A stretch of 64,000 nt of DNA from Mucilaginibacter oryzae (GTDB taxonomy: Bacteria > Bacteroidota > Bacteroidia > Sphingobacteriales > Sphingobacteriaceae). Below the pieces are notes generated by a model, which saw nothing but the letters and a program-made list of their open reading frames with translations, did no database searches and was not told where the DNA came from. Position numbers and translations under genes: made by a program. The stretch is taken from contig NZ_QGHA01000017.1 in the NCBI RefSeq assembly GCF_003148845.1, positions 1 through 64,000 of the forward strand, read 5' to 3'. The first letter of the stretch is position 1, and each line of letters starts with the position of its first letter. Of the stretch, positions 52,829-61,696 are shown piece by piece.

Positions 52829-54690
52829 TAGTCGGTTTGGTGAAGTGCGGCTATAGGGCCTGCAAGATTTGACGTGTCAATGTGTTCAATATAATAACCT
52901 TTGGCTTTCGCGTCTGCCGTTTTTGCTTTGTCATTTTCTCTTTTCTTAGTGAAATGATAATCAGTTTTACTTTTAGTTATGATATAAATGAACCTTGCCG
53001 TATTCAAGTCGAATATCAATGTACAGCCGGCATTATATCCATTGTTTGCTTCAGGAGTCTTTATAACTTCGCAAAATGAAAATACAGCCTGGTTCACAGA
53101 AGCGCCGTCCGGCCCTACGCGTTTGTTAAACACTACAGATGGTTTGATATTAATAGTTGAGCCTGTACCATCATCATTCAGATCAGACAATTCAAGTCCT
53201 GTATGGCGCTCAAAATCAATCTTAAATGTCTCAAAAACTGAAGATAGTTTTTGTAATTTCCTGAGTTCTGCAAAAAAGAACTTTTCAAACTTACCCGCAA
53301 GGTCACGGGTTTGTCGCTTGTCGTCAGAGTAATAATTCTCAGCTCTGACAAAATCCACAAAAAGCTTTGTGAAAGCAGTTGGAGTTTCCAGCGTCAATCC
53401 TTCATCATGAAGCCGCAGACTTTCCGTTGAAAGTGATTTTACGTTGACCGGATAAATGCCCCGTTTTCGGAACGCTTCGATAAATGCCAACCGGTAGCCA
53501 TATACATCCTCTTTTACGAGGTCAAAATCAGCAGTAATAATCGCCCGCAAATAGTCACCGAATGTAAGATCTACGGGAGGACAATAATCCAGTGCCCTAA
53601 TACAAATATTGAGCACAATCTGCGAAACTTTAGATGCTTCTTTAGCCAAACGCTTAACCAAATCCGGATGCAGCTCTCCCGGGTTAAGTATTCCAGTTCC
53701 ATTAGAATTGATTCTGATCAGATCTGCAACCTTCAACTTGTAAACCTGGATAAACGCGTCGAAAACAGCAGCAACCAAAATCGACCCTCTTTCATGGGCC
53801 TCGTCTACCGATTCGTATTCTCTAGGATCTGGTATCTTAGGCTCCCATTTCCCGGTCACCTGATCACGCTTTCCAATCGCGTCACGCAAGGAACCATATT
53901 TACCGATAGCTTCTCCAAATTGTGTAGCAAGTTGTCCTAAGATATTTTCATTAAAAAGATTGCCCCGGGTTTCTGCAATTTGGCTTTTCAATACCTCGGG
54001 GAAAGTAAAATGCTGGAATAATGCAACCAGATCAGAAAACGCTTCATGAAAGGCCAAAGCATCCAGGTTATCGTTTTCCAGGAGCTGGGGCTTGATCCCG
54101 TCCAATATCGCATGTGTTACCTCGTGCGTAATAATATCATGTGACAGGCAGGTAAAAACTAATCCATTCGGCATTTGCCGACCTGTATTTTCCGTCGTCA
54201 CTGAAAAATATCCAAATAAAATAGCTCCTTTATCCCTATGATAATAAGCATTTGCATCACGAATACCGTGGGGGTAAATCCTAAGCCGCTCATAGGTCTT
54301 CCCCTTATCAGGATCGCCAAGATTCCAGTTCCAGACCACTGGCCTTCCTAACGCTTTTTCAAAATTCTGAATGGTAGTCATCGCAATGGCATAAACCATC
54401 TGCTGGTGGAACTTGGGGTTACTTTCCGATGGATAAATACCATCAGTAGCGAGCAAAGACTGATCATTCAGATCAACAGGGGGATAAAACAACTCACTGG
54501 CCGGATCATAATCAATCACTTCAATATATTTACCAACGGGCCCAGGCGCGACATAGTCGTCCCATTGAACTTTCAATACAATATGATTTAATGGCGCTGT
54601 ATCTAATCTATTCGATAAGCTAGGATCAAAAGCATAGCCGTAGAGCCTCCGATATACAGGTTTTTCTATATGTTGCGACGACGTACTCAT
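52825..54690 (-). CDS. Gluzincin-type zinc metallopeptidase
   Basis: 621 residues. The zinc motif is SHDIITHEVTHAILDG near residue 188 (HExxH), with the third ligand glutamate in AFHEAFSDLVALFQHF about 25 residues later, as in thermolysin-like gluzincins. No signal peptide is visible, so it is probably cytoplasmic, unlike secreted thermolysin relatives. The C-terminal 200 residues are unlike known peptidases and end near HIDTSNLAGPIAALHQTDY. First gene of the five-gene operon. Confidence 0.75.
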   Translation of the reverse strand: MSTSSQHIEKPVYRRLYGYAFDPSLSNRLDTAPLNHIVLKVQWDDYVAPGPVGKYIEVIDYDPASELFYPPVDLNDQSLLATDGIYPSESNPKFHQQMVYAIAMTTIQNFEKALGRPVVWNWNLGDPDKGKTYERLRIYPHGIRDANAYYHRDKGAILFGYFSVTTENTGRQMPNGLVFTCLSHDIITHEVTHAILDGIKPQLLENDNLDALAFHEAFSDLVALFQHFTFPEVLKSQIAETRGNLFNENILGQLATQFGEAIGKYGSLRDAIGKRDQVTGKWEPKIPDPREYESVDEAHERGSILVAAVFDAFIQVYKLKVADLIRINSNGTGILNPGELHPDLVKRLAKEASKVSQIVLNICIRALDYCPPVDLTFGDYLRAIITADFDLVKEDVYGYRLAFIEAFRKRGIYPVNVKSLSTESLRLHDEGLTLETPTAFTKLFVDFVRAENYYSDDKRQTRDLAGKFEKFFFAELRKLQKLSSVFETFKIDFERHTGLELSDLNDDGTGSTINIKPSVVFNKRVGPDGASVNQAVFSFCEVIKTPEANNGYNAGCTLIFDLNTARFIYIITKSKTDYHFTKKRENDKAKTADAKAKGYYIEHIDTSNLAGPIAALHQTDY

Positions 54691-54938
54691 TTACTGAAGA
54701 TTTAAAATGATCTTAACTTACGTCCGGGAAAACTTAATAAAACACGAATCATGCTGTGATATGCCTAGATGCCTTAAAGTTAACTGGTATTCAAGAAAAA
54801 ACAAAAAATTTAATTAACTAGTCGAGCCTTAAAAAGTCAATAATTAAGGGTTGATATAATAAATTGGTTGTTGTGTATTTTTTTGGAAGATCTGAACGAA
54901 GTGAAAAAAAAGCGCCCAAAGATTGTTTTTCCAGATAT

Positions 54939-55304
54939 TCATTCGCGGAGCGCGTTTTTTAAACGTACACCCCTAAAACGGTTAATTGTATTATGGTCGG
55001 GATAACTCATCGAACTTAACCACATCAGGTAAACACTTTCTTTACAGGCTGCGGCCAGCTTACGGCTGGAATAGGTATTGGTTACATACCCGTAAACGAG
55101 CACCTTAAGCAACAGCTGAGGGTGGTAACTCGAACTACCCCGGATTTTATATGCTTTTAATAATGGTTCGATATTGAGCTTGTTAATCACCTCATTTACA
55201 ACACGGACAGGGTGTCCAACAGGGATCAGTTCCTCTAATGAGGGAGGAAATGCAAGCACCTGGTGCTGATTGTAGGGTTTGAAAACAGGTCGTTTTATGG
55301 CCAT
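54939..55304 (-). pseudogene. IS1182-like transposase, N-terminal fragment
   Basis: 121 residues. AFPPSLEELIPVGHPVRVVN, HPQLLLKVLVYGYVTNTYSS and SMSYPDHNTINRFRG are typical of the N-terminus of IS1182/IS5-like transposases. The frame stops after KNALRE, where a full enzyme would continue for 300 residues with the DDE core. It is the left-over end of an insertion sequence. Confidence 0.75.
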
Positions 55305-55392
55305 TTATTTATCTGTTTATATATTAAAAATATGAAAATCAGATGATTAAATAAAATTTCAAGTAACTTTTTGATGATTTTTATCAAAAAAA

Positions 55393-55423
55393 GAGGCTGT
55401 ACCTTGATTTATGATACAGCCTC
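55393..55423 (-). terminator. Hairpin near the IS1182-like end
   Basis: GAGGCTGTA (55393-55401) pairs with TACAGCCTC (55415-55423). On the minus strand it is followed by seven T residues. It can serve as a terminator and also resembles the terminal repeat of IS1182-like elements (GAGGCTGT). Confidence 0.6.
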
Positions 55424-55612
55424 AGTACAGTGAATTTGGATATCCAAAGGCTTGGATTTGAAAACAAGAAATGTCTTGTTCTAGCTCATAGAAGCTTAAT
55501 TGCCTTTTCTCTTAGCTCTACGCTTGTCTCGATTTTTGGAATTCAGTTTTAGGTGGTTAATTAAAAATTCGCCTTCTTGTCCGTTTTCAACAATAGATAA
55601 CTATAAATTATC

Positions 55613-58600
55613 ATGCCTAATGAAAAATTCGTCGACTGGGAAAAGATAAATAACGGACATCAGGGGTTCGAGAGACTCGCCAATGAATTTGTCGCGAAAG
55701 AGATCGGCTTTGATGTCAAATGGCGTGCTACTCAGTTAACAAGGGATGGAAACAAAGATGGCATCGCTATCCTTTATTGTTATCTTCCTTTGGCCGGCAC
55801 TACGGAAGAACAGATTTGGATGGAGGCGAAATACTCGCTCACGCAGCAGAACCTCAGCCGTTATAAACTCGATTCAACAATTGTAAGTGCGATCATCGAG
55901 GGAAACGTTAAGGAAATCATCTTTATCACCAACATCGAAATTGAACTGTCTGTTGAGCAAAAGATCAAGCAGGCCTTGATGAATGCGCTTCGTTATAACG
56001 AAAACAACGTAGCATTTTTTTCGAGATGGACCCTGGAGCGGTGGCTGCTGCTCCATCCTGAAATTTATCAGCGTTACTTCCCGGACGCACCGCAGATCCC
56101 TGCGAGCTTCTTCCAGGATCTCTATTGCACGGATAAAATATCCTTTCACCAGAAGAGTTATTCGATACAATACTTTACCGAACCATTGCAGCATTTGTAT
56201 ACGGATCAGGTTTACAATTCCTTTTTGAGGATTTTCAGCCCTGCCGATCAAACAGCTCGGATCACATCGCTGAACGCCGGTTTGAAGATAAAAAACAATC
56301 ATTGGGTCACGGACAACAGGATCAGACTGAAACAGGGTATCAATACGATAGAGCTTGATGTGGAATGTGTTTTGCCAGCTGCCGTCAGCGGCCCAGTGAT
56401 CCGCATCGGCGATCTGGAGCTGTTTTGTAACAGACCGGTGGAGATCAGCAGAAAGACCGCTCAACCGACCGTATCTATCGCATCGCAGGAAAATATTATG
56501 GCAGCCATCCTTTCCGTGGTAAGCGGCACTGTCCCAGTAAAGGGTTTTGTATTTCAGGAGATCCGCGGTGCTGGCGCTAACGGCAAGACACGTATGATCG
56601 AGATCATTGCATCCAAAGGCCTTAAAAATAAAGACACGATAGTTGCTGCATTTACAGACGATCAGTTAATGAATAGTCGCCTGCTGCTCGATGTGGTCCT
56701 GTCGGTTCTCTTTTATTACCTGGATTTGGAGTCGATCGACGTCGCCTATCTCCATGAGCTCAAAAAGCGGGGATTGTTTATCAGTTCCTATTTGGAGGAT
56801 TTGGTAGGCGCCCGTGAACAGCCGGAAAAGCTGCATCGGCTGCTCAGTAAGTTCGAGGCTGCGGACCATATCCTTATTCCGCCACTTGCCCGGTTGAATG
56901 ATAAGCTGATCCTGCTGGATGACCTCCATAAATTAGATGACAGCAATCGCCTCTTTGTTAACCACTTGCTTGTCGAAATTGGCAAGAGCCAACTGACAGG
57001 CCTGGCAGTGGTAGCAGCTAGGGAAAGCTATTTTGAATCTGCTGAGTATCTTTTTTTTAGAAAGAACAACATATCACGTGCCCATCAATTGGAACTGACC
57101 ATAGATGACGTGCTGGATTCCTTTAAAAAGAACCAGTTGGAGCTGCCTGAATTAACAGCAAGGGTTTTATTCAGCCGCCAAAAACTAAATTGCCTGTTAC
57201 TGATCGATCTCATTCGGCAATTACAGGACCGCAGCGAGCCTTTTGATGATGCCGGGCTTATTTTATTTTTCCGGGAATTTCTTAACGGGGACACGTACCT
57301 GCAATCTGTGCTGAACCGGTTCGCCAAAACGGACGCGGACCAGGACTTCCGGGCCGTTGTCAATGCGGTTTATCTTTCGAGCGGCGGTGTACTGCCTTCT
57401 GCATTAAAGGATCATCACAAAAAAACCGTTCCCCAGCTGATCCATTTTGAATTGATCAGGTACAGCCCCGATGGGCGGATAATACCCTATCACGATTTTT
57501 ATACAAAAATATTCCGTGAGCGGTACCAGAACCGCTTTTTGGAGTGTTTTTCCGACAATGGTTATTTGTTTACCGAGATCGAGGAAACGAAATACCGGTT
57601 AATGTGCCTGTTCGAGGATGAAAAGGTTTCCATACAGCATATCGTCGGTCAGCTCCGGCAGTTGAGTGAAATGCATCGGTTTTATCCGGTGATCTACATT
57701 CTGGAACCGGTCTTTCAGCAGGAAAACCGGTCTGCATTCCGGGATAGACTTGGCGCGGCCACTTACTATGAACTGTATTTCATGTACGCTCGTGCCATTG
57801 GCCATACCAGTAAGCATTATGCAGGCAACGACGAAATCAAACAGATCATTCAGGAAACCGCTTTCCTGACTGACACCGATATCCGGTGGATCCGCATCAA
57901 AGCCCTTGCGGAAATGATGAATACCAGTTTCGAATATTTATTGTTCGATGATATTTCGAGGTATTCAGTGTTATTGGATGACCTTTTTAATGTTCTGATC
58001 ATGGGCGGCGAATTTGAACAAGAGGCGCTTTCCGCACATCCAAGTTATATCCTGGCCGATGAGATCCGAATATTGAAAGCTATGTCGACCGATGATTTTA
58101 CGGCGGGCGATCAGCTCTATTCCAATTTGGTGGATCGTTGCCTGCGACACGGATTATGGGATAAATCAGGAATATTAAAGATCCGTTTTGCAAGAACGCT
58201 TTACCATGCTGACCTTCCGCGCGCTAAACAACTGATTCAGGAAGGTATCGCTGAAAGGTTGAAATTCACGAATGATGTTGACGATAAATGGGTGATCATC
58301 GGCAATTTTGAGATCGCTTTTCTAATGGCCATTTCTGAAGGTCTTCCACTGAAAAATGTGCTGAACGCGCATGAGAGACTAAGGACGGACCTGTTTAGCG
58401 ATTACCGGCGCGCCATGAATGCCCTCGCTGCCATTTATTTAATCAAAGGGGATCTTGCGGCTGCGTTGAATATTTTTACGCAGGAGGTCGATATCACCAG
58501 GGCGCCTAATCCGAGGTTCCGTGCGATCCGTTTGCAGTTATCTGCAGCTTACGAATACTTAAAGGGAAACACCAGACAGGCACTGGATCACCTTGATCAG

Positions 58601-58759
58601 CAATCCAGGCTTTTTGTACCATTGGGACAGTCCTATCAGGACATTGCCGCTCATAACATCGGGGTCGTAAATGCCAAAGAAAGAGCAAACCATATTACAA
58701 TATACTTTGGCGGAACCAGGAAGGAAGATATTTTTTATATAGACGCGAGATTGTGGTAA
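55613..58759 (+). CDS. Nuclease-STAND ATPase defence protein (second)
   Basis: 1048 residues. The N-terminal nuclease (residues 15-110) has TRDGNKDGIAILY with D49 and IWMEAKYSLTQQN with E71 and K73 (PD-(D/E)XK). The STAND NTPase follows: Walker A EIRGAGANGKTRMIE near 322, Walker B KLILLDDLHKLDD near 433. From about 650 on it is all helical repeats. This is another nuclease-effector STAND protein, distinct from the NACHT type at 19409. It lies alone on the plus strand and meets the methyltransferase gene stop to stop. Confidence 0.78.
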   Translation: MPNEKFVDWEKINNGHQGFERLANEFVAKEIGFDVKWRATQLTRDGNKDGIAILYCYLPLAGTTEEQIWMEAKYSLTQQNLSRYKLDSTIVSAIIEGNVKEIIFITNIEIELSVEQKIKQALMNALRYNENNVAFFSRWTLERWLLLHPEIYQRYFPDAPQIPASFFQDLYCTDKISFHQKSYSIQYFTEPLQHLYTDQVYNSFLRIFSPADQTARITSLNAGLKIKNNHWVTDNRIRLKQGINTIELDVECVLPAAVSGPVIRIGDLELFCNRPVEISRKTAQPTVSIASQENIMAAILSVVSGTVPVKGFVFQEIRGAGANGKTRMIEIIASKGLKNKDTIVAAFTDDQLMNSRLLLDVVLSVLFYYLDLESIDVAYLHELKKRGLFISSYLEDLVGAREQPEKLHRLLSKFEAADHILIPPLARLNDKLILLDDLHKLDDSNRLFVNHLLVEIGKSQLTGLAVVAARESYFESAEYLFFRKNNISRAHQLELTIDDVLDSFKKNQLELPELTARVLFSRQKLNCLLLIDLIRQLQDRSEPFDDAGLILFFREFLNGDTYLQSVLNRFAKTDADQDFRAVVNAVYLSSGGVLPSALKDHHKKTVPQLIHFELIRYSPDGRIIPYHDFYTKIFRERYQNRFLECFSDNGYLFTEIEETKYRLMCLFEDEKVSIQHIVGQLRQLSEMHRFYPVIYILEPVFQQENRSAFRDRLGAATYYELYFMYARAIGHTSKHYAGNDEIKQIIQETAFLTDTDIRWIRIKALAEMMNTSFEYLLFDDISRYSVLLDDLFNVLIMGGEFEQEALSAHPSYILADEIRILKAMSTDDFTAGDQLYSNLVDRCLRHGLWDKSGILKIRFARTLYHADLPRAKQLIQEGIAERLKFTNDVDDKWVIIGNFEIAFLMAISEGLPLKNVLNAHERLRTDLFSDYRRAMNALAAIYLIKGDLAAALNIFTQEVDITRAPNPRFRAIRLQLSAAYEYLKGNTRQALDHLDQQSRLFVPLGQSYQDIAAHNIGVVNAKERANHITIYFGGTRKEDIFYIDARLW

Positions 58760-59515
58760 CTACCGGCATGGCTTTTTGAAACGGATGATCCGCAACAGCG
58801 CACGGAAGAGGAACAGAAAATACATGCCTAAGGGCCATTCTCCGCTAGTGATCTCCGTTAACCTTTTGCCTCTTCTGGCATAGGACTCATAGTGTGCAAC
58901 GTTCTGGAGGGGATTGACCGGCAGGTTTTCCTGGAGACAAGCGCTTTCGGGTATGTATAGCATGATGTTTTGCTTATACCACGTCGGTATGCGGGGGTTA
59001 TCCCAGAAGATCGGACGGATAATGTCATGGAGGCGGAAGCCGAACCGGGCAAATTTTTCTTCCCAGTAAGCGGGCCATTGCTCGTTAAGGTGGTTCTGGC
59101 CGCCCTGTGTGGGAACCGCTGCAGAAAACAAGATCAAGCTTCCGAGCGAAACGAGGCTTGCTATAAACTGTTCTGCCTTTTCCGGTGAAATGTGCTCCGC
59201 GACTTCCAGGCAAACAACGAGGTCATATTTTCTGTCCAGCAGGAGCGGCTGTTCAAGGTCAACTGGCAAAAACTCATCTTTGGTCAAGTATTGCGCCAAA
59301 AGCGCCCGGTCTACCCAATCCCCGTCAACACCCAGCACATCGGTGATGCCTTCATTTTTGAAGCAATAAAGAAAAGTTCCGATGCCGCATCCAACATCGA
59401 TGACGCTTTTGGGATGAAACAACCTCACCAAGTGAGGTGCCATTTCCATAGGCGCGGTCAGGTTATGATCGCTTGCATAGTGTATGTATTTAGGTTTTCT
59501 CCTATGGATCATCAC
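58760..59515 (-). CDS. Class I SAM-dependent methyltransferase
   Basis: 251 residues. The SAM-binding motif I is VIDVGCGIGTFLY near residues 40-52, followed by VLGVDGDWVDRALL and LVVCLEVAEHISPE. The C-terminal tail has a hydrophobic segment and basic end (PLGMYFLFLFRALLRIIRFK) that may touch the membrane. Such enzymes modify glycans or lipids. The glycosyltransferase 24 bp upstream is probably its partner. Confidence 0.82.
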   Translation of the reverse strand: MMIHRRKPKYIHYASDHNLTAPMEMAPHLVRLFHPKSVIDVGCGIGTFLYCFKNEGITDVLGVDGDWVDRALLAQYLTKDEFLPVDLEQPLLLDRKYDLVVCLEVAEHISPEKAEQFIASLVSLGSLILFSAAVPTQGGQNHLNEQWPAYWEEKFARFGFRLHDIIRPIFWDNPRIPTWYKQNIMLYIPESACLQENLPVNPLQNVAHYESYARRGKRLTEITSGEWPLGMYFLFLFRALLRIIRFKKPCR

Positions 59516-59539
59516 TTATCGGGTCTGTCTGCCAAATAA

Positions 59540-60520
59540 TTACTTAATTGCAGTATCGGAAATATATGGCTGAATATGATTTCGCAATTTCTCGGCACTG
59601 GAATACTGGATAAACTCATCCAATTTAAAAACAGAGCCCAGTAATCCGAACGTATAAGCTAGTAGGGCTTTCTTTTCGGACTCGAGTTGGCTGAATTCAA
59701 AGATCTGACGTACGATGAGGTGATAAAACCGTTCCGCAAAAGCATAAAAGTTGAACATGGTATCCTCATAAAGACCAGCATCGGTCAAATACGCTTTTAA
59801 GACGGAAAAAACATGGAAGAAATCGTCAATATGTTTCTTTGAGACAGACTGCACAATGGAGTGCTCCCGTTTTAAATGGTGGTAACGTACGCCTGGAACG
59901 CAAACGAATTTGTCCGCATGCAGCATCGCCCGGAAATTGAAGTCCAGATCTTCATAAAAAACTCCTTCTATAAATTGCAAGGCATTTGATTCCAGGAAGT
60001 CCCTCCTGTAAACCTTATTGGTGACCTGTCCTACAATATTGATTTCGAGCTGATATTGAAAAGTAAATATTCCAAATGCAGTCCGGCCATTTAATAAGTG
60101 CCGGCTGTTATACTTGCATTTAAAGATGCCGTTTGGCCGGCTTTCGTATTCACGGTAAAGATCACAGGAAGCAATAACCGCCCCGGTATCTTCAAGTGCA
60201 GCCTTCATTATTTCGCAGAAAGAAAGGTCAAACCAATCGTCGCTGTCGCAAAACCCGATATACTTGCCCCTGGCCACCCGCAGTCCGGCGTTTCTTGCTC
60301 CGCCCAGACCGGATTTTTTCTCCGGGCCTATATAAACGACTCTCGGGTCGGTAAGATACTGCTGTATCAGCACATCAATATTTCCCGTTGAATGATCATT
60401 GACGACAATAATCTCTATTTCGCTGAGCGTCTGATGTGTGATGGATTCGATACATTTGCAAAAATACGCCTCGGTACCATCTACCGGGATTATAATGCTG
60501 ATAAGCGGATCTGGATGCAT
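59540..60520 (-). CDS. Family 2 glycosyltransferase
   Basis: 326 residues. LISIIIPVDGTEAYFCKCIE at the start, HSTGNIDVLIQ in the second strand, GLGGARNAGLRVARGKYIGF and the metal motif CDSDDWFD near residue 90. The C-terminal half is helical. It should transfer sugar from a nucleotide-sugar donor to a surface glycan. First gene of a two-gene operon with the methyltransferase. Confidence 0.85.
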   Translation of the reverse strand: MHPDPLISIIIPVDGTEAYFCKCIESITHQTLSEIEIIVVNDHSTGNIDVLIQQYLTDPRVVYIGPEKKSGLGGARNAGLRVARGKYIGFCDSDDWFDLSFCEIMKAALEDTGAVIASCDLYREYESRPNGIFKCKYNSRHLLNGRTAFGIFTFQYQLEINIVGQVTNKVYRRDFLESNALQFIEGVFYEDLDFNFRAMLHADKFVCVPGVRYHHLKREHSIVQSVSKKHIDDFFHVFSVLKAYLTDAGLYEDTMFNFYAFAERFYHLIVRQIFEFSQLESEKKALLAYTFGLLGSVFKLDEFIQYSSAEKLRNHIQPYISDTAIK

Positions 60521-60724
60521 GATAATTTATAGTTATCCTTTATTGATAAGTAAATTGCCAGGACCTGTATAGTCTAATAAAAGGGTATTAAGAAGGCTCA
60601 TTATTTGACGTGACAGGCATGGTCATGTAAATATATGATTTCTCCAAAAAAAATATCGGTTCTTGTATATTTTCGCCACTTACTCTTGGCAGAATATTCT
60701 TTTCTACTGAATTAAATCACCATT

Positions 60725-61672
60725 ATGACGGAAACACTACAACAGGCGACTCAAAGTTTTTTACAGCACTGCAAGTACGAGAAAAATCTAAGCGAGAAAA
60801 CAATCCTCTTTTATAAACTGGATCTTAAACAATTCTGCGATTTCATTAAATTAAATGACTATCCTCAAATCATTTATGAAATCAACAAAAATCATATAAA
60901 ACATTATGTGCGGGACATTTCCAATTGGAAAATCAAAACGATCAAGAGAAAGATTGCTAGTTTAAAAGCCATGTTTAATTATCTGGAATATGAAGATTTC
61001 ATTGAAACAAACCCGGTAAGAAAGGTCAAGATTAATTTGAAAGAGGCTATAGCATTGCCAAAAGCCCTTAATAAAGAAGAAATAGAAAACATGATACAGC
61101 TAACCTACCAAGAGGTAGCTATTGTTCCTAAATCGAAATATGCTTATTGCGAAAAGATACGAAATGCAACAGTATTGGAACTGCTTTTTTCTACAGGAGC
61201 CCGAGTGTCGGAAATAGCGGGCCTTAAGCTAAATGATATAAATATTAGTTCTGGGGTTATTAAACTCAAAGGAAAGGGGAATAAAGAGCGAATTATTCAA
61301 ATATGCAATCCCGATACATTAGCGTTGATGGTCGTTTATTGCGATCTGTTCCAGGGTAAAATAACAGCATCGGGAGGTTATCTACTGATTAATCGATTAG
61401 GGAACAAACTATCCGATCAATCGATTCGCAATTTGGTAAACGCTATTGCCATTAAAGCGAAAATCAGTAAAAAGGTAACGCCTCATACTTTTCGCCACTC
61501 TTTTGCTACGCTCTTATTGGAAAACGATGTCGATATTAAGTATATCCAATCCATGTTGGGGCACAGTTCAATCGTTACAACACAGATTTACACCCAAGTC
61601 AATGTTCAAAAGCAAAAACAACTGCTTACAGACAAACATCCTCGTAAAGAATTTATGCTGGCTACATTATGA
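60725..61672 (+). CDS. Tyrosine recombinase (XerC/D-like integrase)
   Basis: 315 residues. N-terminal SAM-like domain (QSFLQHCKYEKNLSEKTILF). Catalytic residues are visible: first arginine in FSTGARVSEIAGLKLNDI near residue 160, HTFRHSFATLLLENDV near 260 (H-x2-R), LGHSSIVTTQIYT near 283 with H and the nucleophilic tyrosine Y293. Complete and probably active. The NTPase gene starts 24 bp after it, an uncommon partnership. Confidence 0.88.
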   Translation: MTETLQQATQSFLQHCKYEKNLSEKTILFYKLDLKQFCDFIKLNDYPQIIYEINKNHIKHYVRDISNWKIKTIKRKIASLKAMFNYLEYEDFIETNPVRKVKINLKEAIALPKALNKEEIENMIQLTYQEVAIVPKSKYAYCEKIRNATVLELLFSTGARVSEIAGLKLNDINISSGVIKLKGKGNKERIIQICNPDTLALMVVYCDLFQGKITASGGYLLINRLGNKLSDQSIRNLVNAIAIKAKISKKVTPHTFRHSFATLLLENDVDIKYIQSMLGHSSIVTTQIYTQVNVQKQKQLLTDKHPRKEFMLATL

Positions 61673-61696
61673 ATGCAGGATAACTGTTAATTATCA

